From: Parapristionchus giblindavisi
Taxonomy: Eukaryota > Nematoda > Chromadorea > Rhabditida > Diplogasteridae
Direction of reading: 5' to 3'
Length of the DNA stretch: 64,000 nt
Assembly (NCBI GenBank): GCA_943737045.1
Contig: CALSFV010000653.1
Coordinates: forward strand, 186,001 to 250,000
Part shown: piece by piece, positions 1 to 13,300 of the stretch
How the letters are laid out: each line of letters starts with the position of its first letter
How positions within the stretch are numbered: position 1 is the first letter of the stretch
Position numbers and translations under genes: made by a program
The notes under the pieces: model-generated
Database searches by the model: none
Told to the model about the DNA's origin: nothing
Seen by the model: only the letters and a program-made list of their open reading frames with translations

Positions 1-346
1 CTGGTTCTGACCCCGGCTAAGCTCTTTGGGCAGGAGCTCGGGTCTGAGAAACTCACAATAGCATGCTCTAGATATGCTTGATAAAGTATTAGTAGGACAA
101 AGTAATACACAACTGGGAACAGGGTGATAACTGCATCGAATTTTGGAAAAAAAATGGTTTACGTCCAAGTATGACAATAATTATTTTTATTTCATTCCAG
201 TATCGGTCGATATTCATTCTGATTAGTATATTTTGTAATCGTAACTTATCGTGGATTAATTTAAAAATAATAAGCAAGTAGTGAAACGCCGGGTATTGAA
301 TTGATAGTCTGATATTCAGCGTGAATCTGGTAAATTTACGTCACTT
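1..346. repeat. Partial unit of the 523 bp satellite, left of a retrotransposon insertion
   Basis: This is the same sequence as the units in the array at 4393-16295, beginning in the GACCCCGGCTAAGCTC stretch and stopping abruptly after TTTACGTCACTT. In intact units this continues as TTTTGAAATGTC, which here reappears only at 4393. The segment is therefore the left half of a unit split by the element at 347-4392, and the array extends off the left end of the window. Confidence 0.93.
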
Positions 347-483
347 ATATATATATTTATATATATTTATTTATCCATCAGTTAAAATAAGAGTAATGAA
401 TGAATGAAGCAATAAGGAGTGATGGAATTCCGTCGCTTAAGCGATTTCGGTTGGGGAGTGGCAGCTTTAGCTGAGTAATGATA

Positions 484-3318
484 TTAAGGACGAATACGAG
501 ATTGAGTAATAATATTGTGAGGGGGCAAATTTAGTATCCCTGCACGGAATATATGGGGAGGGGAAGAGACAAGCTCTTGGGTGAGGGAGTTCCACGTGGA
601 CAAAGATCTGGAGGCACAAGTAGAAAGAGATTTGGGAATACAAAAAGGTAGAGATATCCTATAACGATGACTAATTCTATTACAATCAATATAGTATAAG
701 TTAGAAGAGTCAAATAAAGAATAGTTATGTACGGTGCTATGGAGAAATTGGAGATCACGGATGGCTCTTCTATATTCTAATGTGGGGAGTTGAAGAAAAG
801 CGTTGCGTTCGTTAAAAGGTAAGGGAGCAAGCTTGCACTTAGCAAAAAGTCTATATGTGAAATTTCTTTGTACACTTTCTATTGAATTGGTCAGGTATTT
901 AAGGGTGGGATTCCAGATAATAGGACATGATTCAAGAATTGGTCTTATATAAACAGTATAAGCTCTAGATAAAAGTGAATGGGAACGAGAGTGGACAGAC
1001 AAGAACAGCATATTAATAGAAGCTTTGGCCTTAGTAGTTATGACTGATATATGGTGATTAAACGACAAATCAGAGCTCATGTGAACTCCTAAGTCTCTTA
1101 CAACAGGCGATGAGGAAAGTGGGCAACCATTCATAATATACTGGGTACGAGTCTTTAAAGGGCCAATATGGAGGACAGTACATTTGGGGGCAGATATAGT
1201 CATATTCCATGTGAGACTCCAATCAACAATAGAATCAATAGCCGATTGTAAAGATTTAGATTCGGAAGGAACGGGGGCGTAAATCTTAAGATCATCAGCA
1301 AAAATACCGTATTTTACACTAGAGGGAATTATAACAGATAAATCATTAATAAATAGTATGAACAAGAGTGGACCAATGCTGGAGCCCTGAGGCACACCAG
1401 AGGTGATGGGACTAGGGCGGGACATGGAATCACCTATAAGCACCGATTGTGAACGATTAGACAAGTAAGAATTAAACCAAGATACAATATGAGGTGAGAT
1501 TCCTATACATTTAAGTTTGTGCAGTAATAGTCTATGGTCGATACTATCAAAAGCCTTAGCGAAGTCAAAATAGATAACATCAACAGAAATACCGGCAGAA
1601 ACACACTTAACATAATAGGAATGGGACTCGCATAATTGCGTAGCTGTGGATCTACTACTCCTAAAGCCAGCTTGATGAAAATCCAGAATATTATTCGATT
1701 CAAGATATTCAGTAAGTTCTTTGATCAAAATTTTCTCGAAAATTTTCGAAGCAGTGGAGGTCAAAGAGATCGGGCGGAAGTTAGCTATGTTGTTATTATT
1801 GGATTTTTTCGGGATGGGTTTGACAATTGCTACTTTCCATAAGCTAGGTACAATAGAAGTAAGAAGAGTCTTATTAAAAATTATGGTTAAGGGGACAACA
1901 ATTGAGTATTTACATTTACAATATACAATATTAGGAATGTTATCAGGAGATGTATTCACTTTAGGTATTAGGTCAGATAAAGCTAAACGTATCTGTTGAG
2001 GAGTTATATAGGCGAGATCGAAAGATGATTGGGAATGAGTAGGATACGGTAATGGGGAACTTTGAGGGGGAGTCTGGACGGAAGAAAAATAATGAGAAAA
2101 AGCGGAGGACTTATCTATATCAGAAACTAATATACTACCATCTATATTAACAACACCAGGCAAACTACTACTATTAGACTTAAGCTTACGCTTACAAAAA
2201 GAATAGAACAATCGTGGGTTGGAGGAATTTATAGCTCTGGCTTCTAAAGCACATTCAAATTCACGAAGAGAGAGATCAAATTTACGACGAAGGTTAATAG
2301 TGTGAAGTGCATTAGGGGCAAATGATTGATGATAACGAAGCCTATTATACAATATCCTAATTCGTTTGGGATACATTGAATGATCACTAACTCTACGTTT
2401 AGGTACAAATGAATCGATAAGCGAATTGATGAAATCTGTGAAATAAATAAATGATTGGTCCACTGATAGGCTAAAGAGGGCAGCTGACCAATCTGTGTTA
2501 ATAATATTGTAATTAATGGATTCCCAATCTGCTAAGTGAAATTGGTACGTGATAGGTTTGGGTGTTGCATTTGGAATAGACAATGAAAGAGAAAAGACGA
2601 TGCTTGTATGATCACTCAATGGAACATCAGTTCTTATGGAACGAATGATGGGGAAGTTACATAGAACGAGATCAAGAATATTGGGGCCTCTAGTAGGAAA
2701 ATCAATATACTGCATGAAATGATGGTCGGAGGAAAAATCGAGAAAGAGATTAGGACTGGATGAAGATAAGTTTAGCCAATCGATATTTGGGTAGTTCAAG
2801 TCTCCGAGGATTACGGTAGGGCAGACATTAGTTACAGTATTACTAAGATAATCAATAAAAGGCTGGTTGGAATTCGTGTGTGATGAAGGGGATCGATAAA
2901 TTAAAATTATTCGAATACATTTATGTTCTAGGGGAATTGTAACGGGAGGATGAATATCAATAGTAATGATCTCAAAACCAGGTATGATAAGGGTACTAAT
3001 CAATATTGGTGATAGGGACGAATGAATTAAAGCGCAAGAGCCACCGCCTCTACCAGTTGTATCAGAATAAGGTCTATCGGCACGAAAGCATGAATATGAA
3101 GGGTATGAGCCAATAAGAGCACTATCGCTATCAAATCGATTAAGCCAAGATTCAGAAAAACAAAGAATATTGTATAGACCACAACTTAGAAGATGAGATA
3201 AACGATGTAACTTTGAACGAATACTTCTAACATTAGAATAGAAAACAGAAATGGAATGAGTGAATGAATGAGATGATGGAATAGGACGGGATAGAGGGGA
3301 CCGTGCAGGGACACTCAC
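484..3318 (-). CDS. Retrotransposon ORF2: apurinic-type endonuclease plus reverse transcriptase
   Basis: A 944-residue polyprotein. Residues about 23-245 form an exonuclease-endonuclease-phosphatase type nicking domain: the SNVRS block (28-32), SESWL with the metal-binding Glu (55-59), GDLN (172-175) and the closing SDH (235-237) are all present. The reverse transcriptase follows at about 490-760, with FRPISL (514-519), FDFAKAFD holding the first catalytic Asp (584-591), GVPQGSS (641-647) and the FADD box (673-676). A C-terminal extension of about 180 residues follows, as is usual for CR1-like proteins. The domain order and all catalytic residues look intact. The protein would nick the target and prime reverse transcription of its own RNA from the nick. 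The Met chosen is the first in frame and lies 18 bp after the ORF1 stop. Confidence 0.93.
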   Translation of the reverse strand: MSVPARSPLSRPIPSSHSFTHSISVFYSNVRSIRSKLHRLSHLLSCGLYNILCFSESWLNRFDSDSALIGSYPSYSCFRADRPYSDTTGRGGGSCALIHSSLSPILISTLIIPGFEIITIDIHPPVTIPLEHKCIRIILIYRSPSSHTNSNQPFIDYLSNTVTNVCPTVILGDLNYPNIDWLNLSSSSPNLFLDFSSDHHFMQYIDFPTRGPNILDLVLCNFPIIRSIRTDVPLSDHTSIVFSLSLSIPNATPKPITYQFHLADWESINYNIINTDWSAALFSLSVDQSFIYFTDFINSLIDSFVPKRRVSDHSMYPKRIRILYNRLRYHQSFAPNALHTINLRRKFDLSLREFECALEARAINSSNPRLFYSFCKRKLKSNSSSLPGVVNIDGSILVSDIDKSSAFSHYFSSVQTPPQSSPLPYPTHSQSSFDLAYITPQQIRLALSDLIPKVNTSPDNIPNIVYCKCKYSIVVPLTIIFNKTLLTSIVPSLWKVAIVKPIPKKSNNNNIANFRPISLTSTASKIFEKILIKELTEYLESNNILDFHQAGFRSSRSTATQLCESHSYYVKCVSAGISVDVIYFDFAKAFDSIDHRLLLHKLKCIGISPHIVSWFNSYLSNRSQSVLIGDSMSRPSPITSGVPQGSSIGPLLFILFINDLSVIIPSSVKYGIFADDLKIYAPVPSESKSLQSAIDSIVDWSLTWNMTISAPKCTVLHIGPLKTRTQYIMNGCPLSSSPVVRDLGVHMSSDLSFNHHISVITTKAKASINMLFLSVHSRSHSLLSRAYTVYIRPILESCPIIWNPTLKYLTNSIESVQRNFTYRLFAKCKLAPLPFNERNAFLQLPTLEYRRAIRDLQFLHSTVHNYSLFDSSNLYYIDCNRISHRYRISLPFCIPKSLSTCASRSLSTWNSLTQELVSSPPHIFRAGILNLPPHNIITQSRIRP

Positions 3319-3336
3319 ATGATTACTGCCACTGTC

Positions 3337-4215
3337 TCAGTGGGTTGATGCATTGACGGAGTTGGAGGCGGCTTGATCAGCGAGTTTCCTGCGATGAGTG
3401 ATGTGAGAGCCACGAGATGAGTCATCAGACACTATAAGAGAATTATCAGCAGTATCAGTTATATGTTGATCTTTGGTCTTGAGGGACGGGGGAGGAGTTC
3501 CATATCCATCGGGAAGATCACGGTAAGGGGCTCTGTACTCGACAATCTCAGCATCTCTCAATCCATACTGAAGACATCCGGCTGAGATGTTAAGTCTCCT
3601 GACTTCTACTCGAGATTTCCTTTCCTGTTCGAGTTCGAATGGAGTGAGATCTCTGCGAGCGAAGGATCCTTTGTTATCCTTGAAGAGCTTATGACGGTCT
3701 TTCTGGCGGCAAGAAGAGAGAAACTTGTCTCTTAGAGCAACATTGGGGAAGGCAACCTTGAGAATACGACGACCTGGAGGAGAATTAGGAGGATGACGAT
3801 GGAAAGTAACTTCATTATTTTGATATGCATTCTTCATATCATCATCATTACACTGATCAATAAGAATCTTAACATTGGATTGATCAGCTTTGACTGTCTC
3901 TTCAATCGATGATCGCTCTGGGAAACCGATCAATACAGCTCTCTTTGACTTGTCTTGAATCACATTTGCATCTGATGTTAATGCACGAACTATAGCATTG
4001 TAAGCAGATGATGGAATATGCAAATGAGTAGTAGAAGGAATAGATGACGTGGACAATGGGAGAGGTACAGGTGATGGCCTAGAGGGAGAAGCACCGGCAG
4101 GTGGAATGAGAATAGGAAGCAGTTTAGTGAGCAGATCTATCAGCGTCTTCAAGAGTGGTATGACGGAAAGAAGTTCATTGAGGACTTCAGGAGTGGGCAT
4201 AGCAGGGGTTGACAT
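3337..4215 (-). CDS. Retrotransposon ORF1: nucleic-acid-binding protein
   Basis: A 292-residue basic protein upstream of ORF2. The N-terminal 30 residues are leucine-rich and could oligomerise, followed by a Pro/Ser linker (about 38-65). Residues about 90-215 hold a compact domain starting AVLIGFPERSS, with KVAFPNVALRDKF and the conserved RRDLTPFELEQERK segment. This pattern is seen in RRM-like ORF1 proteins of LINEs, where it packages the element RNA. The C-terminus (about 255-292) is polar and rich in Ser, Asp, Arg and His. No zinc knuckle is visible. The role is inferred from position and this motif pattern. Confidence 0.82.
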   Translation of the reverse strand: MSTPAMPTPEVLNELLSVIPLLKTLIDLLTKLLPILIPPAGASPSRPSPVPLPLSTSSIPSTTHLHIPSSAYNAIVRALTSDANVIQDKSKRAVLIGFPERSSIEETVKADQSNVKILIDQCNDDDMKNAYQNNEVTFHRHPPNSPPGRRILKVAFPNVALRDKFLSSCRQKDRHKLFKDNKGSFARRDLTPFELEQERKSRVEVRRLNISAGCLQYGLRDAEIVEYRAPYRDLPDGYGTPPPSLKTKDQHITDTADNSLIVSDDSSRGSHITHRRKLADQAASNSVNASTH

Positions 4216-4392
4216 GATTATCGATAATATGGAAAATCAATACCTCGTAAGGGGGGATTTATACCACACACCCTTTAAGCTGGTTACCACCAGCTATTCA
4301 GCAACACGAGGTAGAATGGACGAAAAAAGACGAAAAGCCAAAGGAGACTATAAGAGACCGACCGCACGGTGGAAGGTGGAAGGTGAATTTTG

Positions 4393-7300
4393 ACTTTTGA
4401 AATGTCAAAATTCAGAACTCTCGAGAGCATTCTCCAAATGGAAAATTTCTAACAGAGACTATCATTCCTTTTTTCAGAACTATCTTAAAAAAAATTAAGA
4501 TGTTAAAGAAAGATAAAGTTTAAAGTGAATTATAAGGCTTTTCTTGGACTCTCGTGATTCGGCTATGACCACTGTCTTGTTCTGACCCCGGCTAAGCTCT
4601 TTGGGCAGGAGCTCGGGTCTGTGAAGCTCACAATTGCATGCACTAGATGTGCTTGATAAAGTATCAGTAAGGCAAAGTAATACACAACTGGGAACATGGT
4701 GATAACTGCATCACATTTTGGAAAAAAATGATTTACGTCCAAGTATGACAATAATTATTTTTATTTCATTCCAGTATCGGTCGATATTCATTCTGATTAG
4801 TATATTTTGTAATCGTAACTTATCGTGGATTAATTTAAAAATAATAAGCAAGTAGTGAAACGCCGGGTATTGAATTGATAGTCTGATATTCAGCGTGAAC
4901 CTGGTAAATTTACGTCACTTTTGAAATGTCAAAATTCAGAACTCTCGACAGCATTCTCCAAATGGAAAATTTCTAACAGAGACTATCATTCCTTTTTTCA
5001 GAGCTATCTTAAAAAAATAAGATGTTAAAGAAAGATAAAGTTTAAAGCGAATTATATAAGGCTTTTCTTGGACTTTCGTGATTCGAATATGACCACTGTC
5101 TTGTTCTAACCCCGGCTAAGCTCTTTGGGCAGGAGTTCGGGTCTGTGAAACTCACAATAGCATGCTCTAGATGTGCTTGATAAAGTATTAGTAGGACAAA
5201 GTAATTCACAGCTGAAAACAGGGTGATAACTGCATCGAATTTTGGAAAAAAATGGTTTACGTCCAAGTATGACAATAATTATTTTTATTTCATTCCAGCA
5301 TCGGTCGATATTCATTCTGATTAGTATATTTTGTAATCGTAACTTATCGTGGATTAATTTAAAAATAATAAGCAAGTAGTGAAACGCCGGGTATTGAATT
5401 GATAGTCTGATATTCAGTGTGAACCTGGTAAATTTACGTCACTTTTGAAATGTCAAAATTCAGAACTCTCGAGAGCATTCTCCAAATGGAAAATTTCTAA
5501 CAGAGACTATCATTCCTTTTTTCAGAACTATCTTAAAAAAATTAAGATGTTAAAGAAAGATAAAGTTTAAAGCGAATTATAAGGCTTTTCTTGGACTCGC
5601 GTGATTCGGCTATGACCACTGTCTTGTTCTGACCCCGGCTAAGCTCTTTGGGCAGGAGCTCGGGTCTGTGAAGCTCACAATTGCATGCACTAGATGTGCT
5701 TGATAAAGTATCAGTAAGGCAAAGTAATACACAACTGGGAACAGGGTGATAACTGCATCGAATTTTGGATAAAAATGGTTTACGTCCAAGTATGACAATA
5801 ATTATTTTTATTTCATTCCAGCATCGGTCGATATTCATTCTGATTAGTATATTTTGTAATCGTAACTTATCGTGGATTAATTTAAAAATAATAAGCAAGT
5901 AGTGAAACGCCGGGTATTGAACTGATAGTCTGATATTCAGCGTGAACCTGGTAAATTTACGTCACTTTTGAAATGTCAAAATTCAGAACTCTCGAGAGCA
6001 TTCTCCAAATGGAAAATTTCTAACAGAGACTATCATTCCTTTTTTCAGAGCTATCTTAAAAAAATAAGATGTTAAAGAAAGATAAAGTTTAAAGCGAATT
6101 ATAAGGCTTTTCTTGGACTCTCGTGATTCGGCTATGACCACTGTCTTGTTCTGACCCCAGCTAAGCTCTTTGGGCAGGAGCTCGGGTCTGTGAAGCTCAC
6201 AATTGCATGCACTAGATGTGCTTGATAAAGTATCAGTAAGGCAAAGTAATACACAACTGGGAACAGGGTGATAACTGAATCACATTTTGGAAAAAAATGA
6301 TTTACGTCCAAGTATGACAATAATTATTTTTATTTCATTCCAGTATCGGTCGATATTCATTCTGATTAGTATATTTTGTAATCGTAACTTATCGTGGATT
6401 CATTTAAAAATAATAAGCAAGTAGTGAAACGCCGGGTATTGAATTGATAGTCTGATATTCAGCGTGAACCTGGTAAATTTACGTCACTTTTGAAATGTCA
6501 AAATTCAGAACTCTCGAGAGCATTCTCCAAATGGAAAATTTCTAACAGAGACTATCATTCCTTTTTTCAGAACTATCTTAAAAAAATTAAGATGTTAAAG
6601 AAAGATAAAGTTTAAAGCGAATTATAAGGCTTTTCTTGGACTCTCGTGATTCGGCTATGACCACTGTCTTGTTCTGACCCCGGCTAAGCTCTTTGGGCAG
6701 GAGCTCGGGTCTGTGATGCTCACAATTGCATGCACTAGATGTGCTTGATAAAGTATCAGTAAGGCAAAGTAATACACAACTGGGAACAGGGTGATAACTG
6801 CATCGAATTTTCGAAAAAAATGGTTTACGTCCAAGTATGACAATAATTATTTTTATTTCATTCCAGCATCGGTCGATATTCATTCTGATTAGTATATTTT
6901 GTAATCGTAACTTATCGTGGATTAATTTAAAAATAATAAGCAAGTAGTGAAACGCCGGGTATTTAACTGATAGTCTGATATTCAGCGTGAACCTGGTAAA
7001 TTTACGTCACTTTTGAAATATCAAAATTCAGAACTCTCGAGAGCATTCTCCAAATGGAAAATTTCTAACAGAGACTATCATTCCTTTTTTCAGAGCTATC
7101 TTAAAAAAAATAAGATGTTAAAGAAAGATAAAGTTTAAAGCGAATTATAAGGCTTTTCTTGGACTCTCGTGATTCGGCTATGACCACTGTCTTGTTCTGA
7201 CCCCGGCTAAGCTCTTTGGGCAGGAGCTCGGGTCTGTGAAGCTCACAATTGCATGCACTAGATGTGCTTGATAAAGTATCAGTAAGGCAAAGTAATACAC

Positions 7301-10300
7301 AACTGGGAACAGGGTGATAACTGCATCGAATTTTGGATAAAAATGGTTTACGTCCAAGTATGACAATAATTATTTTTATTTCATTCCAGCATCGGTCGAT
7401 ATTCATTCTGATTAGTATATTTTGTAATCGTAACTTATCGTGGATTAATTTTAAAATAATAAGCAAGTAGTGAAACGCCGGGTATTGAACTGATAGTCTG
7501 ATATTCAGCGTGAACCTGGTAAATTTACGTCACTTTTGAAATGTCAAAATTCAGAACTCTCGAGAGCATTCTCCAAATGGAAAATTTCTAACAGAGACTA
7601 TCATTCCTTTTTTCAGAGCTATCTTAAAAAAATAAGATGTTAAAGAAAGATAAAGTTTAAAGCGAATTATAAGGCTTTTCTTGGACTCTCGTGATTCGGC
7701 TATGACCACTGTCTTGTTCTGACCCCGGCTAAGCTCTTTGGGCAGGAGCTCGGGTCTGTGAAGCTCACAATTGCATGCACTAGATGTGCTTGATAAAGTA
7801 TCAGTAAGGCAAAGTAATACACAACTGGGAACAGGGTGATAACTGAATCACATTTTGGAAAAAAATGATTTACGTCCAAGTATGACAATAATTATTTTTA
7901 TTTCATTCCAGTATCGGTCGATATTCATTCTGATTAGTATATTTTGTAATCGTAACTTATCGTGGATTAATTTAAAAATAATAAGCAAGTAGTGAAACGC
8001 CGGGTATTGAATTGATAGTCTGATATTCAGCGTGAACCTGGTAAATTTACGTCACTTTTGAAATGTCAAAATTCAGAACTCTCGAGAGCATTCTCCAAAT
8101 GGAAAATTTCTAACAGAGACTATCATTCCTTTTTTCAGAACTATCTTAAAAAAATTAAGATGTTAAAGAAAGATAAAGTTTAAAGCGAATTATAAGGCTT
8201 TTCTTGGACTCTCGTGATTCGGCTATGACCACTGTCTTGTTCTGACCCCGGCTAAGCTCTTTGGGCAGGAGCTCGGGTCTGTGATGCTCACAATTGCATG
8301 CACTAGATGTGCTTGATAAAGTATCAGTAAGGCAAAGTAATACACAACTGGGAACAGGGTGATAACTGCATCGAATTTTCGAAAAAAATGGTTTACGTCC
8401 AAGTATGACAATAATTATTTTTATTTCATTCCAGCATCGGTCGATATTCATTCTGATTAGTATATTTTGTAATCGTAACTTATCGTGGATTAATTTAAAA
8501 ATAATAAGCAAGTAGTGAAACGCCGGGTATTTAACTGATAGTCTGATAATCAGCGTGAACCTGGTAAATTTACGTCACTTTTGAAATATCAAAATTCAGA
8601 ACTCTCGAGAGCATTCTCCAAATGGAAAATTTCTAACAGAGACTATCATTCCTTTTTTCAGAGCTATCTTAAAAAAAATAAGATGTTAAAGAAAGATAAA
8701 GTTTAAAGCGAATTATAAGGCTTTTCTTGGACTCTCGTGATTCGGCTATGACCACTGTCTTGTTCTGACCCCGGCTAAGCTCTTTAGGCAGGATCTCGGG
8801 TTCTGTGAAGCTCACAATTGCATGCACTAGATGTGCTTGATAAAGTATCAGTAAGGCAAAGTAATACACAACAGGGAACAGGGTGATAACTGCATCACAT
8901 TTTGGAAAAAAATGATTTACGTCCAAGTATGACAATAATTATTTTTATTTCATTCCAGTATCGGTCGATATTCATTCTGATTAGTATATTTTGTAATCGT
9001 AACTTATCGTGGATTAATTTAAAAATAATAAGCAAGTAGTGAAACGCCGGGTATTGAATTGATAGTCTGATATTCAGCGTGAACCTGGTAAATTTACGTC
9101 ACTTTTGAAATGTCAAAATTCAGAACTCTCGAGAGCATTCTCCAAATGGAAAATTTCTAACAGAGATTATCATTCCTTTTTTCAGAGCTATCCAAAAATT
9201 TAAAGATATTAAAGATAGATAAAGTTTAAAGCGAATTATAAGGCTTTTCTTGGACCCTAGTGATTCGACTATGACCACTGTCTTGTTCTAACCCCGGCTA
9301 AGCTCTTTGGGCAGGAGTTCGGGTCTGTGAAACTCACAATAGCATGCTCTAGATATGCTTGATAAAGTATTAGTAGGACAAAGTAATACACAACTGGGAA
9401 CAGGGTGATAACTGCATCGAATTTTGGAGAAAAAAATGGTTTACCTCCAAGTATGACAATAATTATTTTTATTTCATTCCAGTATCGGTCGATATTCATT
9501 CTGATTAGTATATTTTGTAATCGTAACTTATCGTGGATTAATTTTAAAAAAATAAGCAAGTAGTGAAACGCCGGGTATTGAATTGATAGTCTGATATTCA
9601 GCGTCAACCTGGCAAATTTACGTCACTTTTGAAATGTCAAAATTCAGAATTCTCGACAGCATTCTCCAAATGGAAAATTTCTAACAGAGACTATCATTCC
9701 TTTTTTCAGAGCTATCTTTAAAAAATTTAGATGTTAAAGAAAGATAAAGTTTAAAGCGAATTATAAGGCTTTTCTTGGACCCTAGTGATTCGACTATGAC
9801 CACTGTCTGGTTCTGACCCCGGCTAAGCTCTTTGGGCAGGAGCTCGGGTCTGTGAAGCTCACAATTGCATGCACTAGATATGCTTGATAAAGTATCAGTA
9901 AGGCAAAGTAATACACAGCTGAAAACAGGGTGATAACTGCATCGAATTTTGGAAAAAAATGGTTTACGTCCAAGTATGACAATAATTATTTTTATTTCAT
10001 TCCAGCATCGGTCGATATTCATTCTGATTAATATGTTTTGTAATCGTCAATTATCGTGGATTAATGTAAAAATAATAAGCAAGTGTGAAACGCCAGGTAT
10101 TGAATTGATAGTCTGATATTCAGCGTGAACCTGGTAAATTTACGTCACTTTTGAAATGTCAAAATTCAGAACTCTCGACAGCATTCTCCAAATGGAAAAT
10201 TTCTAACAGAGACTATCATTCCTTTTTTCAGAGCTATCCAAATATTTTAAGATATTAAAGATAGATAAAGTTTAAAGCGAATTATAAGGCTTTTCTTGGA

Positions 10301-13300
10301 CCCTAGTGATTCGACTATGACCACTGTCTTGTTCTAACCCCGGCTAAGCTCTTTGGGCAGGAGTTCGGGTCTGTGAAACTCACAATAGCATGCTCTAGAT
10401 ATGCTTGATAAAGTATTAGTAGGACAAAGTAATACACAACTGGGAACAGGGTGATAACTGCATCGAATTTTGGAGAAAAAAATGGTTTACCTACAAGTAT
10501 GACAATAATTATTTTTATTTCATTCCAGTATCGGTCGATATTCATTCTGATTAGTATATTTTGTAATCGTAACTTATCGTGGATTAATTTTAAAAAAATA
10601 AGCAAGTAGTGAAACGCCGGGTATTGAATTGATAGTCTGATATTCAGCGTCAACCTGGCAAATTTACGTCACTTTTGAAATGTCAAAATTCAGAATTCTC
10701 GACAGCATTCTCCAAATGGAAAATTTCTAACAGAGACTATCATTCCTTTTTTCAGAGCTATCTTTAAAAAATTTAGATGTTAAAGAAAGATAAAGTTTAA
10801 AGCGAATTATAAGGCTTTTCTTGGACCCTAGTGATTCGACTATGACCACTGTCTGGTTCTGACCCCGGCTAAGCTCTTTGGGCAGGAGCTCGGGTCTGTG
10901 AAGCTCACAATTGCATGCACTAGATATGCTTGATAAAGTATCAGTAAGGCAAAGTAATACACAGCTGAAAACAGGGTGATAACTGCATCGAATTTTGGAA
11001 AAAAATGGTTTACGTCCAAGTATGACAATAATTATTTTTATTTCATTCCAGCATCGGTCGATATTCATTCTGATTAATATGTTTTGTAATCGTCAATTAT
11101 CGTGGATTAATGTAAAAATAATAAGCAAGTGTGAAACGCCAGGTATTGAATTGATAGTCTGATATTCAGCGTGAACCTGGTAAATTTACGTCACTTTTGA
11201 AATGTCAAAATTCAGAACTCTCGACAGCATTCTCCAAATGGAAAATTTCTAACAGAGACTATCATTCCTTTTTTCAGAGCTATCCAAATATTTTAAGATA
11301 TTAAAGATAGATAAAGTTTAAAGCGAATTATAAGGCTTTTCTTGGACCCTAGTGATTCGACTATGACCACTGTCTTGTTCTAACCCCGGCTAAGCTCTTT
11401 GGGCAGGAGCTCGGGTCTGTGAAGCTCACAATTGCATGCACTAGATATGCTTGATAAAGTATCAGTAAGGCAAAGTAATACACAGCTGAAAACAGGGTGA
11501 TAACTGCATCGAATTTTGGAAAAAAATGGTTTACGTCCAAGTATGACAATAATTATTTTTATTTCATTCCAGTATCGGTCGATATTCATTCTGATTAGTA
11601 TATTTTGTAATCGTAACTTATCGTGGATTAATTTTAAAATAATAAGCAAGTAGTGAAACGCCGGGTATTGAATTGATAGTCTGATATTCAGCGTCAACCT
11701 GGCAAATTTACGTCACTTTTGAAATGTCAAAATTCAGAATTCTCGACAGCATTCTCCAAATGGAAAATTTCTAACAGAGACTATCATTCCTTTTTTCAGA
11801 GCTATCTTTAAAAAATTAAGATGTTAAAGAAAGATAAAGTTTAAAGCGAATTATAAGGCTTGTCTTGGACCCTAGTGATTCGACTATGACCACTGTCTGG
11901 TTCTGACCCCGGCTAAGCTCTTTGGGCAGGAGCTCGGGTCTGTGAAGCTCACAATTGCATGCACTAGATATGCTTGATAAAGTATCAGTAAGGCAAAGTA
12001 ATACACAGCTGAAAACAGGGTGATAACTGCATCGAATTTTGGAAAAAAATGGTTTACGTCCAAGTATGACAATAATTATTTTTATTTCATTCCAGCATCG
12101 GTCGATATTCATTCTGATTAATATGTTTTGTAATCGTCAATTATCGTGGATTAATGTAAAAATAATAAGCAAGTAGTGAAACGCCAGGTATTGAATTGAT
12201 AGTCTGATATTCAGCGTGAACCTGGTAAATTTACGTCACTTTTGAAATGTCAAAATTCAGAACTCTCGACAGCATTCTCCAAATAGAAAATTTCTAACAG
12301 AGACTATCATTCCTTTTTTCAGAGCTATCCAAAAATTTTAAGATATTAAAGATAGATAAAGTTTAAAGCGAATTATAAGGCTTTTCTTGGACCCTAGTGT
12401 TTCGACTATGACCACTGTCTTGTTCTAACCCCGGCTAAGCTCTTTGGGCAGGAGCTCGGGTCTGTGAAGCTCACAATTGCATGCACTAGATATGCTTGAT
12501 AAAGTATCAGTAAGGCAAAGTAATACACAGCTGAAAACAGGGTGATAACTGCATCGAATTTTGGAAAAAAATGGTTTACGTCCAAGTATGACAATAATTA
12601 TTTTTATTTCATTCCAGCATCGGTCGATATTCATTCTGATTAATATGTTTTGTAATCGTCAATTATCGTGGATTAATGTAAAAATAATAAGCAAGTAGTG
12701 AAACGCCAGGTATTGAATTGATAGTCTGATATTCAGCGTGAACCTGGTAAATTTACGTCACTTTTGAAATGTCAAAATTCAGAACTCTCGACAGCATTCT
12801 CCAAATGGAAAATTTCTAACAGAGACTATCATTCCTTTTTTCAGAGCTATCTTAAAAAAAATTAAGATGTTAAAGAAAGATAAAGTTTAAAGCGAATTAT
12901 AAGGCTTGTCTTGGACCCTAGTGATTCGACTATGACCACTGTCTGGTTCTGACCCCGGCTAAGCTCTTTGGGCAGGAGCTCGGGTCTGTGAAGCTCACAA
13001 TTGCATGCACTAGATATGCTTGATAAAGTATCAGTAAGGCAAAGTGATACACAGCTGGGAACAGGGTGATAACTGCATCGAATTTTGGAAAAAAAATGGT
13101 TTACGTCCAAGTATGACAATAATTATTTTTTATTTCATTCCAGCATCGGTCGATATTCATTCTGATTAATATGTTTTGTAATCGTCAATTATCGTGGATT
13201 AATGTAAAAATAATAGGAAGTAGTGAAACGCCAGGTATTGAATTGATAGTCTGATATTCAGCGTAAACCTGGTAAATTTACGTCACTTTTGAAATGTCAA

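Larger units (their letters stand above)
347..4392 (-). mobile_element. Full-length CR1-like non-LTR retrotransposon inserted in satellite
   Basis: The element is 4046 bp, transcribed leftwards, with a short 5' leader (4216-4392), ORF1, an 18 bp gap, ORF2 and a 3' end finishing in an AT-rich tail of TATATAAA-like words (about 347-375). Uninterrupted satellite units supply the empty site: the host word ACTT occurs once there but on both sides here (343-346 and 4393-4396), so I infer a 4 bp target site duplication. Both ORFs are open from end to end, and no frameshift is needed, so the copy is probably young and may be autonomous. The reverse transcriptase block order and a simple-repeat tail rather than poly(A) fit the CR1/jockey group; I have not built a tree, so the clade is tentative. 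Confidence 0.9.

Noticed and set aside
1636..1999. Plus-strand frames inside the LINE
   Set aside because: They run opposite to the intact reverse transcriptase frame and show no motifs.
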